A stretch of DNA of 64,000 nt from Zymoseptoria tritici IPO323. Lineage: Eukaryota > Ascomycota > Dothideomycetes > Mycosphaerellales > Mycosphaerellaceae. The stretch spans positions 2,356,001 to 2,420,000 of the forward strand of contig NC_018215.1 in the NCBI RefSeq assembly GCF_000219625.1, given 5' to 3'. Below the pieces are notes generated by a model that saw nothing but the letters and a program-made list of their open reading frames with translations, made no database searches and was not told where the DNA came from. The position numbers and the translations under genes were made by a program. Below, in pieces: positions 44,565 through 54,172 of the stretch (within the stretch, counting starts at the first letter, position 1; each line of letters opens with the position of its first letter).

Positions 44565-45851
44565 ATGTATCGACTACCACGAGCCTTCCGACTGCGCCAG
44601 CAGCAACCACTAATATCACGGACAACACCCTCAATACACATTGCTCGCGTCCCTCAAAGACGAACGATCTTCCTCAAATCTCGCCACCAAACACAACCTA
44701 TCCAACTCCAAGCCGTCCGATTCCGCAAACCCTCCTTCTTCGCTTTCAGCCGACAGGTCCGCGTACTCCTCTGGCTCGGCGTGCCCGGACTATGGATGCT
44801 CATGTTCTCACAATACTTCTCCGTCGAGATTGTCGACGACTCAAAAGCAGACTCGAAGAAGCCCGCTTCCTCAATACTCTCTGAAGGCGACGATGAAGAG
44901 GAGGAGGAGGAGAGCTTCTTCATTCCCATGACATGGGCCGTGCCGGTCGCTCGTGAATTCTACAAAGGATCCGATCCGGAATGGCAAGAGTTTGTACGCA
45001 TCGCAAAGGACAAACCTCGACATCAGAAGATCCAAACAGATTTGGCGCAAATGGTGCACGCAGGGAGCATGAAACATCCACGAGTCGCGGCGATGCTGGG
45101 AAAGGACTCGAAGATTGGGAAATACTGGTTGGACATCTCATTCCCAGATGGTCCGCCGCAAGAGTTTGAGAGGAAAGGGCTGGAGATTGGGGACGATGGC
45201 ATCTACTGGAGCGCTGAGAGGATCAGCCCAGAGGACCAGCATCGCCTAAAACGAGCACTGGTCCCCACCGCCGCGGCAAGCAGTCTCTACGCTTCCGTCA
45301 GCGTATTCACAGGCATTCAGTATCGGCGATTGAAACAATGGCTAGGCTGGGAAGGCGTCAACCCCATGAGTCCAGAGGAGCGATACAAACACGCCATCGA
45401 AATGTTCCAGCGCCAACAAAATGGCCGCGACGGAAACGGCGGATCAGCGCAGAAAATGCCACAACCCGGCCCCGACGCCGCTGCTTCAACATCCGCCACA
45501 AGTCCGGACGCCAACACAACGCCTGAGCCCTCCCCCTCCATCTCCAAAACCCTCCCCTGGCTACCTCTCCCCTCTGTCCACTTCTCGTCTGACCCCTCTT
45601 CATCCTCCGACATTCCCATCGCGCTCTCCGCTTTCGCGACCACATTACAAAAACAATGGAATCCAAAGAAGCAGGAGCCGCCCAGGGGTACGTTCGTGGT
45701 GCAAGGATTGGTGGAGGTACGAGGTGCGAAAGGCGGGATGTTGTTCGATGTGAAGAGCTGCTATGATCCGAAGGCGGGCAAGTTTGTGGTGGTGAATGCC
45801 AACTTGAGGAGTTTTAAGAGGTGGAACCAGGCTCCAAGGGGTGGGCCGTAG
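44565..45851 (+). CDS. Probable mitochondrial inner-membrane protein, unknown function, 428 aa
   Basis: Single exon with ATG at 44565. The N-terminus (MYRLPRAFRLRQQQPL, many Arg, no acids for about 60 residues) is a strong mitochondrial presequence, followed by one hydrophobic segment (VRVLLWLGVPGLWMLMFSQY, about residues 65-84) and an acidic patch (EGDDEEEEEE). The conserved-looking core is FFIPMTWAVPVAREFYKGSDPEW, QTDLAQMVHAGSMKHP and KYWLDISFPDGPPQEFERKGL. The C-terminal block (FVVQGLVEVRGAKGGMLFDV, KAGKFVVVNANLRSFKRW) vaguely recalls the Tim21/Coa1 fold, a weak impression only. The layout fits an N-in/C-out inner-membrane protein facing the intermembrane space. I do not recognise the family with confidence. 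Confidence 0.75.
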   Translation: MYRLPRAFRLRQQQPLISRTTPSIHIARVPQRRTIFLKSRHQTQPIQLQAVRFRKPSFFAFSRQVRVLLWLGVPGLWMLMFSQYFSVEIVDDSKADSKKPASSILSEGDDEEEEEESFFIPMTWAVPVAREFYKGSDPEWQEFVRIAKDKPRHQKIQTDLAQMVHAGSMKHPRVAAMLGKDSKIGKYWLDISFPDGPPQEFERKGLEIGDDGIYWSAERISPEDQHRLKRALVPTAAASSLYASVSVFTGIQYRRLKQWLGWEGVNPMSPEERYKHAIEMFQRQQNGRDGNGGSAQKMPQPGPDAAASTSATSPDANTTPEPSPSISKTLPWLPLPSVHFSSDPSSSSDIPIALSAFATTLQKQWNPKKQEPPRGTFVVQGLVEVRGAKGGMLFDVKSCYDPKAGKFVVVNANLRSFKRWNQAPRGGP

Positions 45852-46145
45852 TGTCTGGGGGAGGGGAGATCAAGGGTTGTTTTCGGTTTGTCTGGGAAGC
45901 GATTTAGCGTTCTGAGCGTGATATAGTCTTTCATGGGAGACGTCAGGTGGGTGGCGCGTGGGGCATCGGAAATTGCATAGCACAGCGACATCAGATGAAA
46001 TTCAGCGCATCGAGGAGGAAGAAATGAAATGCTTTGTACCCCCGTCTATCTTTCGTTCGGTCTATCATTCAATGCCCCCACTCTCAATCACGACATACCG
46101 CCCTCTCTCTTCTCTCGTTCCCACCCGTGCGTTCAAGCCGTCCAT

Positions 46146-47122
46146 CTATCTTTCATCCCCCTTACCTCTCCTAGCCTCAACCTCCCGACACCTCCTCGCC
46201 AAATCAGAAACATGCTCATCCCCACTATCCCGACTCAAGCCTCTCAACGCTTCATCCAATTGATATAAGTAATCCTTATTCTCCCCCGATGGACCTCTCG
46301 AGTCGACGATATGTTCCGCCAACGCTTGTGGGTCTTGAGGGCCGAGGAATTGGGGATTATCTGGTAGGCCGATGTAGACGAGACATTTGATCTCGCCTTG
46401 TGGGAGGAATGGGCTGGGTTCGTCGGAGTGGGTTGGGGAAGGGGGTTGTGGGTGGAAGGGCACGTATTGGATGCTGTAGCCGTTGATCTCCCGGATGTCG
46501 AGGTATTCTTTCACTTCGGGGACGTGTTTTGAGGGGATGCGGTAGGCCGCTCCCCAGGTTCGGGGTGGGGCGGATGTGTGCTGTTCCACGATCAGCTCTT
46601 TGTCCACGGCATTTGAAGATAAAGATATTGTTGAGAAGCAAGTCGAGATAGATGGAGCATCAGGAAGGCGACCTACTTGATCTGTGAGTGTCTCCCATAG
46701 TTGGCGATCGATCAATGTGCAGACTCGACCTGGAGCTTCAGGGGTTCCACGATGGTCTTCGCTGTTGTGTACCGATGGTCAATTGAACGATCGCGTTCGA
46801 CGCCGAGTAGTGGTCGAACCTTGCCTGCGGAGTAAGTTCAGCCATTGATTGGTCTTGTCATTTGAGCGATACGACGGCCAAATTACCTGCCAGAACCGTC
46901 GGACATAGCCTTCGATATATCCCGGAACCCGTAGATCTGGCGAAGGTGGTAAGCCAAGGTCACATTGGAGCTGAAGGATCGATCATGAGTACCGAAATGG
47001 GGCGGAGGCTTCCATATCAGGCTTCTATCCATACGGTCAGTTTGATGTTCAAGCAAGTCTGGAAGTTGTCCTTGGTACCCATATCCAAATAACCAAAGAT
47101 CGCTCTCGCCGTTGTCAGACAT
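46146..47122 (-). CDS. GCG1: ChaC-type gamma-glutamylcyclotransferase with a 5-nt microexon
   Basis: Six exons: 47122-47079, 47024-46993, 46936-46887, 46824-46820 (5 nt), 46761-46677 and 46580-46146; 216 aa. Spliced, it gives LWLFGYGSLIWKPPPHF (the substrate-binding YGSLIW loop), DLRVPGYIEGYVRRFWQASEDH and RGTPEAPGRVCTLI, then TWGAAYRIP and EVKEYLDIREINGYS. This is the ChaC/Gcg1 domain with its catalytic Glu expected in the EIN/YLDIRE region. ChaC enzymes cleave glutathione to 5-oxoproline and Cys-Gly in the cytosol. The last intron (46676-46581, 96 nt) is frame-neutral, but splicing it restores the expected spacing. Divergent from BRR2 with 315 nt between starts. Confidence 0.88.
46820..46824 (-). 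other. Predicted 5-nt microexon (GCAAG)
   Basis: Upstream exon ends TTC TGG CAG; next coding must read AGC GAA GAC CAT. The segment GCAAG lies between an acceptor (CTCCGCAG) and a donor (GTTCGA), with flanking introns of 62 and 58 nt, and supplies Ala plus two bases of Ser. The result FWQASEDHRGTPEAPGR matches the family. A direct join with one 125-nt intron shifts the frame. Confidence 0.75.
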
Positions 47123-47437
47123 GGTAGGGAAGGTAGATTTTACAGTTTTGCTGAATTTCCGGAATTTCTCGTTATATGCAGTATATGAGTAGTACAATAG
47201 ATGCCGTGATCGAACAAATGAATGGCAGAAACAAACACAATCGCTATCCATCCCATGGACCGATCTGCGGTGAAGTCGCCGTCGACCAATATCTTGATTA
47301 GTCAGCTGGGTTTAAGGTTCTGAATCGCGAACATTTCCAGTCCATCATGCAGACTCAATCGAGTGCCGCTCTCACGAACATCCACCTCATCCTCTCTCCG
47401 TGTCTCCCCTGCGATCCCGCAGGCTCTACCACCCAGC

Positions 47438-50400
47438 ATGGCGGACTCCAAAAAGGGCGCTGGCGGCGCCGACAACAATCTCGGCCAATACAAATATGCG
47501 GCCATGTCAAATTTGGTCCTCCAGGCGGATCGAAGATTTGTGAGCCGTCGCGGCGATGAAACGACGGGAGATCCAGAGTCGCTGGCTGGCAGAATAAATC
47601 TGGGAGAAATGGGATCACGGACAGCACGTGAAAAGGCACCTGTGTCCGCGGCGACACAAGAACAAGCCCGGAAGAGGAAACGAACAGAACCGGTGCAGAG
47701 CTCGCGCGCAGCTGGTATCCTCAGCCAACAGGATATGAACATTGAAGGACTGCGATATCGCCCCCGAACCGCTGCGACCAAGGACGTGTACGATTTGATC
47801 TCGACGAATGTGGCGCAGAAGATGGGTGGCGATTATGGTCTTGCAGTCACGGCTTCTGCGACGGATTCCGTGTTGGAGTACCTGAAGGATGATAGTCTGA
47901 AGGACTTTGACAAAAAGAAGGAGATTGACGATATCTTGGGAATCACAAGTTCGAGCAAGGAGTTCAATCAGCTGGTGAACTTGGGCAAGAAGATCACGGA
48001 TTATGATGCGCAGGACGATGATGAAGAAATGGGCGAGGGTCTGCAAGATGAAGCGGATCTGGATGAACAACAGGGCGTAGCCGTCGACTTTGGATCCGAG
48101 GATGAGGACGAAGATGCTGGGAGAACATTCGAAGTCAGGGAAGAGGACGAGGAGTCAGAAGACGACTTGGCCGTCGGAGCTGAAGAAGAGGCAGAAGACG
48201 GTGCTGGTCCTCCACCTGATGTCGAGGGCGAGGAAGGCGAGGAAGATGATGGAATGGTGATTGAGAATCGGCCTCGTCGGAGTGCGAAGGAAAGCAAGGA
48301 TCCGAATAACGTCCCGGCACACGAAATCGATGCATACTGGTTACAGCGACAAATCGGCCAAATATACGAGGACGCTCACATTCAGACCGAGAAGACACGA
48401 GAGGCCGAAACGATCATGTCGGCGAAGGATGACGAGGGAGAAGAGAAGCCTTTGCGAGAAGTTGAGAACGACCTCATGGAACTCTTCGATTACGAGCATC
48501 ATGAGTTGGTGGGCAAGCTGGTCAAGAATAGAGATAAGATCATTTGGGTCACTCGATGGCGAAGGGTGGCCGAAGACGAGGAGGCTCGCGTGGCTTTGGA
48601 GAAGGATATGGTCAATGCCGGACATGCCACCATTCTCAAGGAGCTGCGTGGCCGTGACGATGCGCCTGCAAAGGGTGCGCCGAAAATCACCGTCAAGCTA
48701 GACCCAATGGATCTGGACGCCAAGCTGCCAGTCAAGGACGAGGACGATGTCAAGAAGGAAGGCATTGTCGGTGGTCTGCAGCCTCGGAAGACGCTCAATC
48801 TTGAAGACTTGAAGTTCGACCAAGGCAACCATTTGATGACCAACCAGAATGTCAAGCTACCGCAAGGATCGACGAAGAGGACCTTCAAGGGCTACGAGGA
48901 GATTCACGTGCCTGCGCCAAAGCGAAGGCCGAACCCGAACGAACAGTCCCTAATCCCAACGTCAAGTCTACCGACCTGGGCACAAGCAGGCTTCGGCAGC
49001 TCCAAGTCCCTCAACCGCATCCAGACAGAGTGTTACAAATCTGCATTCGAAGATGACGGCAACATGCTGATCTGTGCTCCGACGGGTTCGGGTAAGACGA
49101 ACGTCGCCATGTTGACTATGCTTCGAGAGATCGGCAAGCATCGCGACCCTGACACTGGAGCTTTCGACCTCGCTGCTTTTAAGATCATCTACATTGCTCC
49201 CTTGAAGGCGCTGGTACAAGAGCAAGTTGGCAACTTCGGCAAGCGGTTGGAGGCTTACGGGATTACTGTTTCTGAGCTTACTGGAGATCGGCAGCTCACC
49301 AAGGAACAAATCGCAAACACCAATGTGATTGTCACTACGCCTGAGAAGTGGGATGTCATCACTCGAAAGGCCACCGACACGAGCTACACGAACCTCGTCC
49401 GACTGATCTGCATTGATGAGATCCATCTTCTGCACGACGATCGAGGCCCCGTGCTTGAGAGCATTGTTTCTCGAACAATTCGACGTGTTGAGCAGACTGG
49501 CGATCCTGTGCGAATTGTAGGTCTGTCCGCAACCCTGCCCAACTACCATGATGTTGCCACTTTCCTGCGAGTCGACAAGAAAGACCTCTATCACTTCGAC
49601 GGCACATTCCGACCTTGTCCATTGAAGCAAGAGTTCGTCGGCGTCACGGAGAAGAAAGCGATCAAGCAGCTCAAGACGATGAACGATGTCTGCTACACAA
49701 AAGTGCTTGAGCAGGTCGGCCAGAACAAGAATCAGATGCTCATATTCGTCCATTCACGGAAGGAGACCGCAAAGACTGCCAAGTACATCCGTGACAAGGC
49801 GCTCGAGAATGATACTATCGGACAGATTCTGCGAACAGACGCTGCCAGCCGTGAGATTCTGCGCGAGGAAGCGGAAGCTGCGCAGAATGCAGAGCTCAAG
49901 GACGTTCTGCCGTACGGGTTTGGTATTCACCACGCCGGTATGAGCCGAGCGGACAGAACTGCTGTCGAAGATCTGTTCTCCGATGGCGCGATTCAAGTCT
50001 TGGTTTGCACAGCGACCCTCGCGTGGGGTGTCAACTTGCCTGCGCATACTGTCATCATCAAGGGCACGCAGATCTACTCGCCTGAGAAGGGTTCCTGGGT
50101 GGAGCTTAGCCCGCAAGATGTGCTGCAAATGCTTGGTCGTGCGGGTCGTCCTCAGTACGACACGTATGGTGAAGGTATCATCATCACGACACAGGCTGAA
50201 ATTCAGTACTATCTGTCTTTGCTGAACCAGCAACTGCCGATTGAGTCGCAATTCGTCTCGAGACTGGCGGACAATCTCAATGCCGAAATCGTGCTGGGCA
50301 ACATCAGGACTCGTGACGACGGTGTGGAGTGGCTCGGCTACACATACCTCTTCGTCCGCATGCTACGATCCCCCGCCATCTACCAAGTTGGCGCCGACTA

Positions 50401-53400
50401 CATGGAAGACGAGACACTCGAGCAAAAGCGAGTCGATCTGATCCACTCAGCTGCGGCAGTACTGGAGAAGGCCAGCCTGGTCAAATACGACAAGAAGACA
50501 GGTCGTCTGCAGTCGACTGATCTTGGCCGAATCGCCAGTCACTACTACATCACGCACAACAGTATGCTGACATACAACATGCACATCCAACCTTCCGTCA
50601 GCCCGATCGAGCTTTTCCGAGTCTTTGCGCTCAGCGACGAGTTCAAGTACATTCCAGTGCGGCAAGACGAGAAGCTCGAGATGGCCAAGCTCCTGGGTCG
50701 GGTACCAATCCCAGTCAAGGAGACGATCGACGAGCCGCAATGCAAGATCAACGTCTTGCTGCAAGCATACGTGAGCAGACTGAAGCTCGAGGGTCTTGCA
50801 TTGATGGCCGATCTCGTCTACGTCACGCAGTCCGCTGGTCGTATCCTTCGTGCGATGTTCGAAATTGCATTGAAGAAGGGCTGGTCATCCGTTGCCAAGG
50901 ATGCTTTGGATTTGTGCAAGATGGCGGAGAAGAGGATGTGGCCCACCATGACGCCGCTGAGACAATTCCCTGACTGCTCGGTCGATATCATCAAGAAGGC
51001 CGAGCGTATGGATGTGCCGTGGTCGAGCTATTTCGATCTCGACCCGCCACGGATGGGTGAATTGCTGGGCATGCCTAAGCAAGGTCGACAGGTCTGCAAC
51101 CTGGTTGCAAAGTTCCCCAGACTGGACATCCAGGCACAAGCGCAGCCTATTACTCGGAGTATGCTTCGGGTCGAGCTCACCATCACTCCCAAGTTCGAGT
51201 GGGATGATTCCATTCATGGACGTGCGGAAAGCTTCTGGATCATTGTCGAGGATTGCGATGGTGAAGACATCCTATTTCATGATCAATTCATCCTCCGCAA
51301 AGACTACGCCATCTCCGAGATGAATGAGCACATCGTCGGATTTACAGTACCCATCACCGAGCCCATGCCTCCGAACTACTTTATCTCTGTCATCAGCGAT
51401 CGCTGGATGCACGCCGAGACCAAGCTCACGCTGTCCTTCCAGAAGTTGGTCTTGCCGGAGAAGTTCCCGCCTCACACTCCGCTTCTGGACATGCAGCCTC
51501 TGCCTGTTCAGGCCTTGAAGAGGGAGGACTTCGTGGGTCTGTACCCGGACTGGCCGCAGTTCAACAAAATTCAGACGCAGACGTTCAATGCACTGTTCCA
51601 ATCTGATGACAATGTCTTTGTTGGAGCACCGACTGGCGCCGGAAAGACTGTCTGCGCGGAATTCGCCCTGCTTCGGCACTTCGCAAAAGCGAATGCAGGC
51701 AAGGCTGTGTATGTTGCACCCTTCCAGCAACAAATTGATGCGAGGCAGAAGATCTGGCAGGCGAGGCTAGGCCCATTAGCAGGTGGCAAGGAGATCGTCA
51801 AGCTAACTGGCGAGACGACTGCTGATCTGAAGCTCCTAGAGAAGGGTCATCTCATCCTCGCCACGCCTGTGCAGTGGGATATGATGTCTCGACAGTGGCA
51901 GCGAAGGAAGAATGTTCAGAATGTCAGCTTGATTATTGCCGACGATTTGCACATGCTCGGCGGCCATGGTGGCTACATCTATGAGGCTGTCATGTCTCGA
52001 TCCCAAGCCATCAAAGCTCAGCTTGAGAACGACCTGCGAACCATCGGTCTGAGCGTTTCCCTCTCCAACGCGCGAGATGTTGGCGAATGGATCGGCTGCA
52101 GCAAGCACACCATCTTCAACTTCAGCCCCAACAGCCGACCAATCTCCCTCAACCTGCATCTGCAGACCTTTAACATTCCCCATTTCCCCTCGCTCATGTT
52201 GGCCATGGTCAAGCCTGCTTACCAGGCTATCGTCCAGTACGCTCCAGACAAGCCGTCAATCGTTTTCGTTCCAAGCCGAAAGCAGGTTCGCGGCACCGCA
52301 CTGGATCTGCTTGCTGCTTGCACTGCCGAGGATGACGAGGATCGATTCTTGCAGACCGACGCTGAGCAGTTGGCACCCATCCTGGCGAGGGTGAAGGAGC
52401 GGTCACTCGCTGAGTCGCTTTCGCATGGTATTGCTTACTTCCATGAGGGCATGAACGACTCCGACAAGCGCATCTCCGAGTCGCTGTACATGCAGGGCGC
52501 CGCACAGGTCATGCTCGTGTCGCGAGACTGCTGCTGGGAGATCCAAAGCGTCGCTCATCTTGTCATTGTCATGGGCACGCAATTCTTCGAGGGTCGTGAG
52601 CATCGCTACATCGACTACCCCATCAGCGATATCTTGCAGATGTTCGGCAAGGCTGGCCGACCCTCGACCGACAAGGACTGCAGAGGTGTGCTGATGTGTC
52701 CCGATGTCAAGCGCAATTACTACAAGAAGTTCTTGGGTGAGGCGCTGCCGATTGAGAGCCAGCTGCAGTCATACCTACACGATGCGTTTGTCACTGAGAT
52801 CAGCACGAAGACGATCGAGTCGACGCAAGATGCTGTGGACTGGACGACTTACACTTATCTCTACAGGAGACTGTTGGCGAATCCCAGCTTTTACGGGCTT
52901 ACAGATACCTCTCACGAGGGTCTCAGCGCGTACCTGTCTGAGCAAGTGGAGAGCACGTTGAAGGATCTGTCTGATGCAAAGATCATCGAACTGGACGAAG
53001 ACGAAGATACCATCGCCCCACTCAATGCTGCCATGATCGCAGCATACTACAACATCTCCTTCATCACGATGCAGACGCTCCTGCTCTCTCTCCGCCGCGG
53101 CACCAAGCTCAAGGGAATCCTTGAAATCGTCACAGCTGCCACCGAATTCGAAGACATCCAGATCCGCCGTCATGAAGAGTCTGTCTTGCAACTCATCTAC
53201 GATCGCATCCCAGCCAAGCTCTCCGACCTCAACCTTGAGTCACCACACACCAAGGCATTCATCCTGCTGCAAGCCCACTTCTCCCGCATGCAACTCCCTA
53301 CCGATCTCGCCAAAGACCAAGAAGTCATCCTCCGCAAGGTGCTCAACCTCCTCAGCGCTTGCGTCGACGTGCTCTCCTCCGAAGGCCACCTCAACGCCAT

Positions 53401-54046
53401 GAACGCCATGGAAATGAGCCAAATGGTCGTACAAGCCATGTGGGACCGCGACTCGCCACTCAAGCAGATCCCTCACTTCGAAGACCGCGTCGTGGAAGTC
53501 TGCTCACAGTTCAAGATCAAAGACGTCTTTGAATTCCAAGACGCTATGGATCCGGACGAGAACCCCGACCACGAGAAATTGATGAAGGGTCTCGGTTTCA
53601 GCAACACTCAACTCGCCGACGCGGCTAAGTTCATCAACGAGCGGTACCCGAACGTCGAGCTGGAGTTCGAGCTTGAGGACGCGGAGAACGTCGTCTCTGG
53701 TTCTCCGAGCACGCTTAATGTCTCCATCACTCGCCAATTGGAAGAGGACGAAGAGCCGAACCTTGCTGTCCACGCGCCGTTCTATCCTGCGGAAAAGACG
53801 GAGAACTGGTGGTTGGTGGTTGGAGAGGAGAAGACGAAGAATCTGCTCGCGATCAAGAGGGTTACTGTTGCGAGGGAGTTGAAGACGAAGTTGGAAATTG
53901 TGGTCCCGACTGCGGGGGTGCATGAGTTGACGTTGTATTTGATGAGTGATTCGTATGTGGGTGTGGATCAGGCGCCGACTTTTGAGGTTGATGCTGCGGA
54001 GGGCGAGGAGGAGGAAGAAGATGAGGACGAGGAGATGGAGGGGTAG
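47438..54046 (+). CDS. BRR2: BRR2, U5 snRNP RNA helicase with two Ski2-like cassettes
   Basis: Start ATG at 47438 (MADSKKGAGG); the frame is open a little further 5' but without ATG. 2202 aa in a single exon. After an acidic N-terminal region (QDDDEEMGEG, EEDEESEDD) and LPTWAQAGFGSSKSLNRIQTE come cassette 1 with Walker A APTGSGKTN (about residue 548), DEIHLLHDDRGP (about 659) and SATLPNY, HHAGMSRADR, GRAGRPQYD, then a Sec63 unit. Cassette 2 has GAPTGAGKT (about 1395) but IADDLHMLGG in place of DExH and MFGKAGRPSTD, consistent with the known inactive, regulatory C-terminal cassette of Brr2. It unwinds U4/U6 snRNA during spliceosome activation and recycles post-splicing complexes. The acidic C-terminus ends EDEDEEMEG. 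Completely intronless over 6.6 kb. Confidence 0.98.
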   Translation: MADSKKGAGGADNNLGQYKYAAMSNLVLQADRRFVSRRGDETTGDPESLAGRINLGEMGSRTAREKAPVSAATQEQARKRKRTEPVQSSRAAGILSQQDMNIEGLRYRPRTAATKDVYDLISTNVAQKMGGDYGLAVTASATDSVLEYLKDDSLKDFDKKKEIDDILGITSSSKEFNQLVNLGKKITDYDAQDDDEEMGEGLQDEADLDEQQGVAVDFGSEDEDEDAGRTFEVREEDEESEDDLAVGAEEEAEDGAGPPPDVEGEEGEEDDGMVIENRPRRSAKESKDPNNVPAHEIDAYWLQRQIGQIYEDAHIQTEKTREAETIMSAKDDEGEEKPLREVENDLMELFDYEHHELVGKLVKNRDKIIWVTRWRRVAEDEEARVALEKDMVNAGHATILKELRGRDDAPAKGAPKITVKLDPMDLDAKLPVKDEDDVKKEGIVGGLQPRKTLNLEDLKFDQGNHLMTNQNVKLPQGSTKRTFKGYEEIHVPAPKRRPNPNEQSLIPTSSLPTWAQAGFGSSKSLNRIQTECYKSAFEDDGNMLICAPTGSGKTNVAMLTMLREIGKHRDPDTGAFDLAAFKIIYIAPLKALVQEQVGNFGKRLEAYGITVSELTGDRQLTKEQIANTNVIVTTPEKWDVITRKATDTSYTNLVRLICIDEIHLLHDDRGPVLESIVSRTIRRVEQTGDPVRIVGLSATLPNYHDVATFLRVDKKDLYHFDGTFRPCPLKQEFVGVTEKKAIKQLKTMNDVCYTKVLEQVGQNKNQMLIFVHSRKETAKTAKYIRDKALENDTIGQILRTDAASREILREEAEAAQNAELKDVLPYGFGIHHAGMSRADRTAVEDLFSDGAIQVLVCTATLAWGVNLPAHTVIIKGTQIYSPEKGSWVELSPQDVLQMLGRAGRPQYDTYGEGIIITTQAEIQYYLSLLNQQLPIESQFVSRLADNLNAEIVLGNIRTRDDGVEWLGYTYLFVRMLRSPAIYQVGADYMEDETLEQKRVDLIHSAAAVLEKASLVKYDKKTGRLQSTDLGRIASHYYITHNSMLTYNMHIQPSVSPIELFRVFALSDEFKYIPVRQDEKLEMAKLLGRVPIPVKETIDEPQCKINVLLQAYVSRLKLEGLALMADLVYVTQSAGRILRAMFEIALKKGWSSVAKDALDLCKMAEKRMWPTMTPLRQFPDCSVDIIKKAERMDVPWSSYFDLDPPRMGELLGMPKQGRQVCNLVAKFPRLDIQAQAQPITRSMLRVELTITPKFEWDDSIHGRAESFWIIVEDCDGEDILFHDQFILRKDYAISEMNEHIVGFTVPITEPMPPNYFISVISDRWMHAETKLTLSFQKLVLPEKFPPHTPLLDMQPLPVQALKREDFVGLYPDWPQFNKIQTQTFNALFQSDDNVFVGAPTGAGKTVCAEFALLRHFAKANAGKAVYVAPFQQQIDARQKIWQARLGPLAGGKEIVKLTGETTADLKLLEKGHLILATPVQWDMMSRQWQRRKNVQNVSLIIADDLHMLGGHGGYIYEAVMSRSQAIKAQLENDLRTIGLSVSLSNARDVGEWIGCSKHTIFNFSPNSRPISLNLHLQTFNIPHFPSLMLAMVKPAYQAIVQYAPDKPSIVFVPSRKQVRGTALDLLAACTAEDDEDRFLQTDAEQLAPILARVKERSLAESLSHGIAYFHEGMNDSDKRISESLYMQGAAQVMLVSRDCCWEIQSVAHLVIVMGTQFFEGREHRYIDYPISDILQMFGKAGRPSTDKDCRGVLMCPDVKRNYYKKFLGEALPIESQLQSYLHDAFVTEISTKTIESTQDAVDWTTYTYLYRRLLANPSFYGLTDTSHEGLSAYLSEQVESTLKDLSDAKIIELDEDEDTIAPLNAAMIAAYYNISFITMQTLLLSLRRGTKLKGILEIVTAATEFEDIQIRRHEESVLQLIYDRIPAKLSDLNLESPHTKAFILLQAHFSRMQLPTDLAKDQEVILRKVLNLLSACVDVLSSEGHLNAMNAMEMSQMVVQAMWDRDSPLKQIPHFEDRVVEVCSQFKIKDVFEFQDAMDPDENPDHEKLMKGLGFSNTQLADAAKFINERYPNVELEFELEDAENVVSGSPSTLNVSITRQLEEDEEPNLAVHAPFYPAEKTENWWLVVGEEKTKNLLAIKRVTVARELKTKLEIVVPTAGVHELTLYLMSDSYVGVDQAPTFEVDAAEGEEEEEDEDEEMEG

Positions 54047-54172
54047 ATTCTAGAGAGTTGGATGCCTGGCGTTGTGGGATATTGAGTGGTCTTGGTCTCG
54101 AAAGACCGACAAGGCGCTGTTTGTAGCGTCGCTGTGTGAATACAATCTATCTTGTGCATCTGACTGTTTCAT

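Noticed and set aside
48968..49753. 261-codon minus-strand frame inside BRR2
   Set aside because: Antisense to the conserved helicase cassette 1; composition mirrors the sense strand.
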